Below, piece by piece: positions 62,170 to 64,000 of a stretch of DNA of 64,000 bases (positions within the stretch are counted from its first letter, which is position 1; each line of letters starts with the position of its first letter). The stretch covers positions 1-64,000 of the forward strand of contig NW_021163412.1 of the NCBI RefSeq assembly GCF_004324835.1, written 5' to 3'. A program made the translations under genes and the position numbers. This DNA is from Dendronephthya gigantea (lineage: Eukaryota; Cnidaria; Anthozoa; Malacalcyonacea; Nephtheidae). Below the pieces are notes generated by a model. That model saw only the letters and a program-made list of their open reading frames with translations. It was not told where the DNA came from and did no database searches.

Positions 62170-62595
62170 ATGGCGGAAAGTTCGAAGAAAAAAAGGACGA
62201 AGCCTTGGAAAACTGTTGTTATAAATGGTAAGAGGAAATATATATTTGGAGAGAATCTTGCTAAAGATCAGTCAAAAGTCCGAGCTCCACATCGGATAAG
62301 TACCTCGCAAATGGTTCGTGAAGATCGGTCTACATCTTCCACAAATATTTCCCTGACGGAGTCGGAGTGTCATTCAGATTCTCAACCACAATTTTCATGT
62401 GATCAGTACGATGAAAATACAACGCCAGAAGTCGTTATTGATTGTCAACCTCCTCATTCATCGCTGGTGCAAAACACTGAAGCAAATGTGGAAATTGCCT
62501 ATGCTACTGAGCTTTCTAGGTTAGAGATGGTAACTGTAGTAACCAAATGCGCATTTGTATTGCCCGACTTTAACGTCGAAAGTAAACGAATAAAG
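62170..62595 (+). CDS. First exon of an unrecognised host-like gene
   Basis: The ATG at 62170 (context AAGATGG, a good start) opens 142 codons without a stop and ends at a strong donor, AAAG|GTAAGA (62595/62596), in phase 0. The product starts MAESSKKKRTKPWKTVV: a basic, lysine-rich N-terminus that could act as a nuclear signal. A Ser/Thr/Gln-rich middle and acidic patches follow, and the exon closes with VVTKCAFVLPDFNVESKRIK-like sequence (last residues FNVESKRIK). An upstream in-frame ATG at 62137 is possible but has a weaker context. No domain recognised. A TATA-like run lies about 135 bp upstream. Confidence 0.6.
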
Positions 62596-64000
62596 GTAAG
62601 AGCACAATGCAATGAAATAAGGCAAGTGTTGCTGATCATTAGCATCTTCATTGAGAGAACAAAGCTCTTTATCTTGCTTAATACTTATATATAGTTAATA
62701 TTTCAATACTGGATGATATATAATTAAACCTGTATTTACATATTAGTTATTACAATATGTATACTGTTAGAGAATAAGAGAGTTTGCAACATGGCTGGCA
62801 ATAATGATTAATTACAAAATAACTACCAATTATTGTGCTGAAGGAAATGAACTTCATTGTGGTACACAGAAGTGTCTGGCTGCTACTACCTACCAATCAG
62901 TATGATTGGCTATACAGCTGTTCATGCTCACCTAGAAGGAGTCAACTGCTCTCTGGATTGTCAAAGTTATTACAGCAGGAACCATCCCGTGAGTACACAA
63001 CATATACAGCCATATGTTGCATCAGGGATGAACAATGTTGCGCTGCACTCTATAAACAGTATTGTTAATGTTGTTGAACCTTGTTGAATCATCAGTGTTG
63101 ATGCAATGTTGTTGTGACAAGTTGCAACAGCATTGATATCTCAACAAGTTTCAACAACATTGTTAACAATACTGTTCGCAGGATGCAGCAGCACAACATA
63201 GTTCACTCCTGTTTTTAACAATGTGCATCAACATGGTGATTTTTAGGTGTGCAGTAAAATAATATGATATCAAGGAGTGGCAATTGTTGCTACTCAATGG
63301 CATCAGATAGTTTTATTGGTCAGGGGAAAAAGTATATCTGGATGCATTGTTAGTAAATTTGTAAGATATAGAGGTGTTCAGTGATGTTTAGGTCCTGGTA
63401 TGTAATGTTTAGGCTCATAGGGTCAAAATTTTTATCCTTGAGATTGTGAAAACAGCCTATATCTACCTCTTCCAGTAAGCTGATCTGTAAAAATGAGTAC
63501 ACATTTTTATAAATATTTATATATCTGTGAGTATAAATATTTATAAAAATGTTAGTTACCCATTTTCTCCAACCCAACCCCTCCCCCCACTCCATCCTCG
63601 CATGACACTAATAATAAGTTTTATTCTATAATGATATTTTGAATATGGTTAGTCTGGATTTAGTGAGGAATTCACATTTGTGTGTGGTGCATTGCAGACA
63701 AAATCTTGGTTTAACTTAATTTAGATCTCCGTAATTCAGTGTGTATTCACATAAAAGCAATATGTCACTTACTTCTGGATTATGACTCACAACATGGAAT
63801 TACTCCAGAAGAACAAGAAAAAGAAAGTTCAATGAATGACCATACATATAAGGTAATTAAAGTAATTTTTATGTTTTCTTTCTACATCTAATTCTGTTGT
63901 ACAAATTATGTATTTATTTATTTATATATTATCAGTATGATGTTATAAAGCCATTAAACGTCGCTCTTTCCAAAATGGACCAGAATCTGTTCTCCCGGAA
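62596..64000 (+). other. Probable intronic region of the 62170 gene with candidate later exons
   Basis: Mostly AT-rich non-coding sequence. One candidate exon ends at 63852 (HTYK|GTAATT) after an open stretch with DYDSQHGITPEEQEKESS. A second starts at 63936 behind TATTATCAG with YDVIKPLNVALSKMDQ, in phase 0, and is open to the window edge. The first has a start phase that does not join directly to the exon ending at 62595, so an exon is missing or the candidate is wrong. A palindromic AACAATGTTG-type repeat occupies about 63050-63256. Confidence 0.35.
63050..63256. repeat. Small palindromic repeat element with a TTTTTAGGTGTG end
   Basis: AACAGTATTGTTAATGTTGTTGAA near 63054 is mirrored by CAACAACATTGTTAACAATACTGTT near 63149-63175, around sub-repeats of GTTGTTG/CAACAA type. 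The right end reads TGATTTTTAGGTGTGC, matching the GATTTTTAGGTGTG terminus of the foldback family at 6-16 kb although the internal repeat unit differs. The left limit is unclear. Confidence 0.5.

Noticed and set aside
62870-62988. An extra exon of the 62170 gene ending at CCC|GTGAGT with a protein-like HAHLEGVNCSLDC stretch
   Set aside because: No acceptor gives a start phase compatible with the phase-0 donor at 62595, and an in-frame stop lies just upstream; kept only as a curiosity.

Overview
The window is eukaryotic. It has spliced coding sequence with GT..AG introns, a dense mixture of retrotransposons (tyrosine-recombinase/DIRS-type, Gypsy LTR, LINE, Penelope-like) and many short non-autonomous DNA elements. 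The mixture of DIRS-type, Penelope-like, Plavaka-like and CACACCTAAAAATC-ended foldback repeats suggests an invertebrate, most likely a cnidarian. That is inference, not proof.

The dominant feature is a giant inverted repeat. Bases 1-29219 reappear, reverse-complemented, at 29323-56220, around a 103-bp spacer (29220-29322). Base 1 pairs with base 56220, so the palindrome runs off the left edge and its outer boundary is not visible. Where I compared them, the arms look nearly identical, including exon by exon. Almost all of the 2.3-kb length difference comes from four gains in the left arm: a 1236-bp Penelope-like insertion with a 12-bp target duplication, a 743-bp hAT-type element with an 8-bp target duplication, about 268 bp of extra foldback array, and about 88 bp more (CCCCGT)n. 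The centre of symmetry lies inside a 151-bp TTAA-flanked hairpin element. This is what foldback template switching at a short inverted repeat would leave, and also what an assembler folding two haplotypes at a hairpin would produce.

Layout of the left arm from the edge to the centre (mirrored in the right arm): 1-1128, 3' exons of a Plavaka-like (CACTA-related) transposase gene; about 1129-5812, DIRS-type fossil A, holding a 20-bp minisatellite and a 660-bp TTA-flanked MITE; 5813-16880, a cluster of foldback elements (F0-F4) with CTTGTT-based terminal arrays around an AT-rich core, plus nested insertions; 16881 to about 23395, fossil B, a tyrosine-recombinase retroelement carrying an SGNH-hydrolase region, a 0.4-0.5 kb (CCCCGT)n array and three 190-bp tandem repeats; about 23600-25890, a 5'-truncated LINE; 25891-29191, fossil C, another DIRS-type element whose 5' end lies against the centre, so its two copies stand head to head.

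Outside the palindrome (56221-64000) the Plavaka-like gene continues with one more exon on the minus strand. A young-looking Gypsy element with two identical 176-bp LTRs follows (56749-61396, 5-bp target duplication). Beyond it a plus-strand host-like gene begins at 62170 with a clean first exon; its downstream exons are uncertain. No tRNA, rRNA or CRISPR array was recognised.
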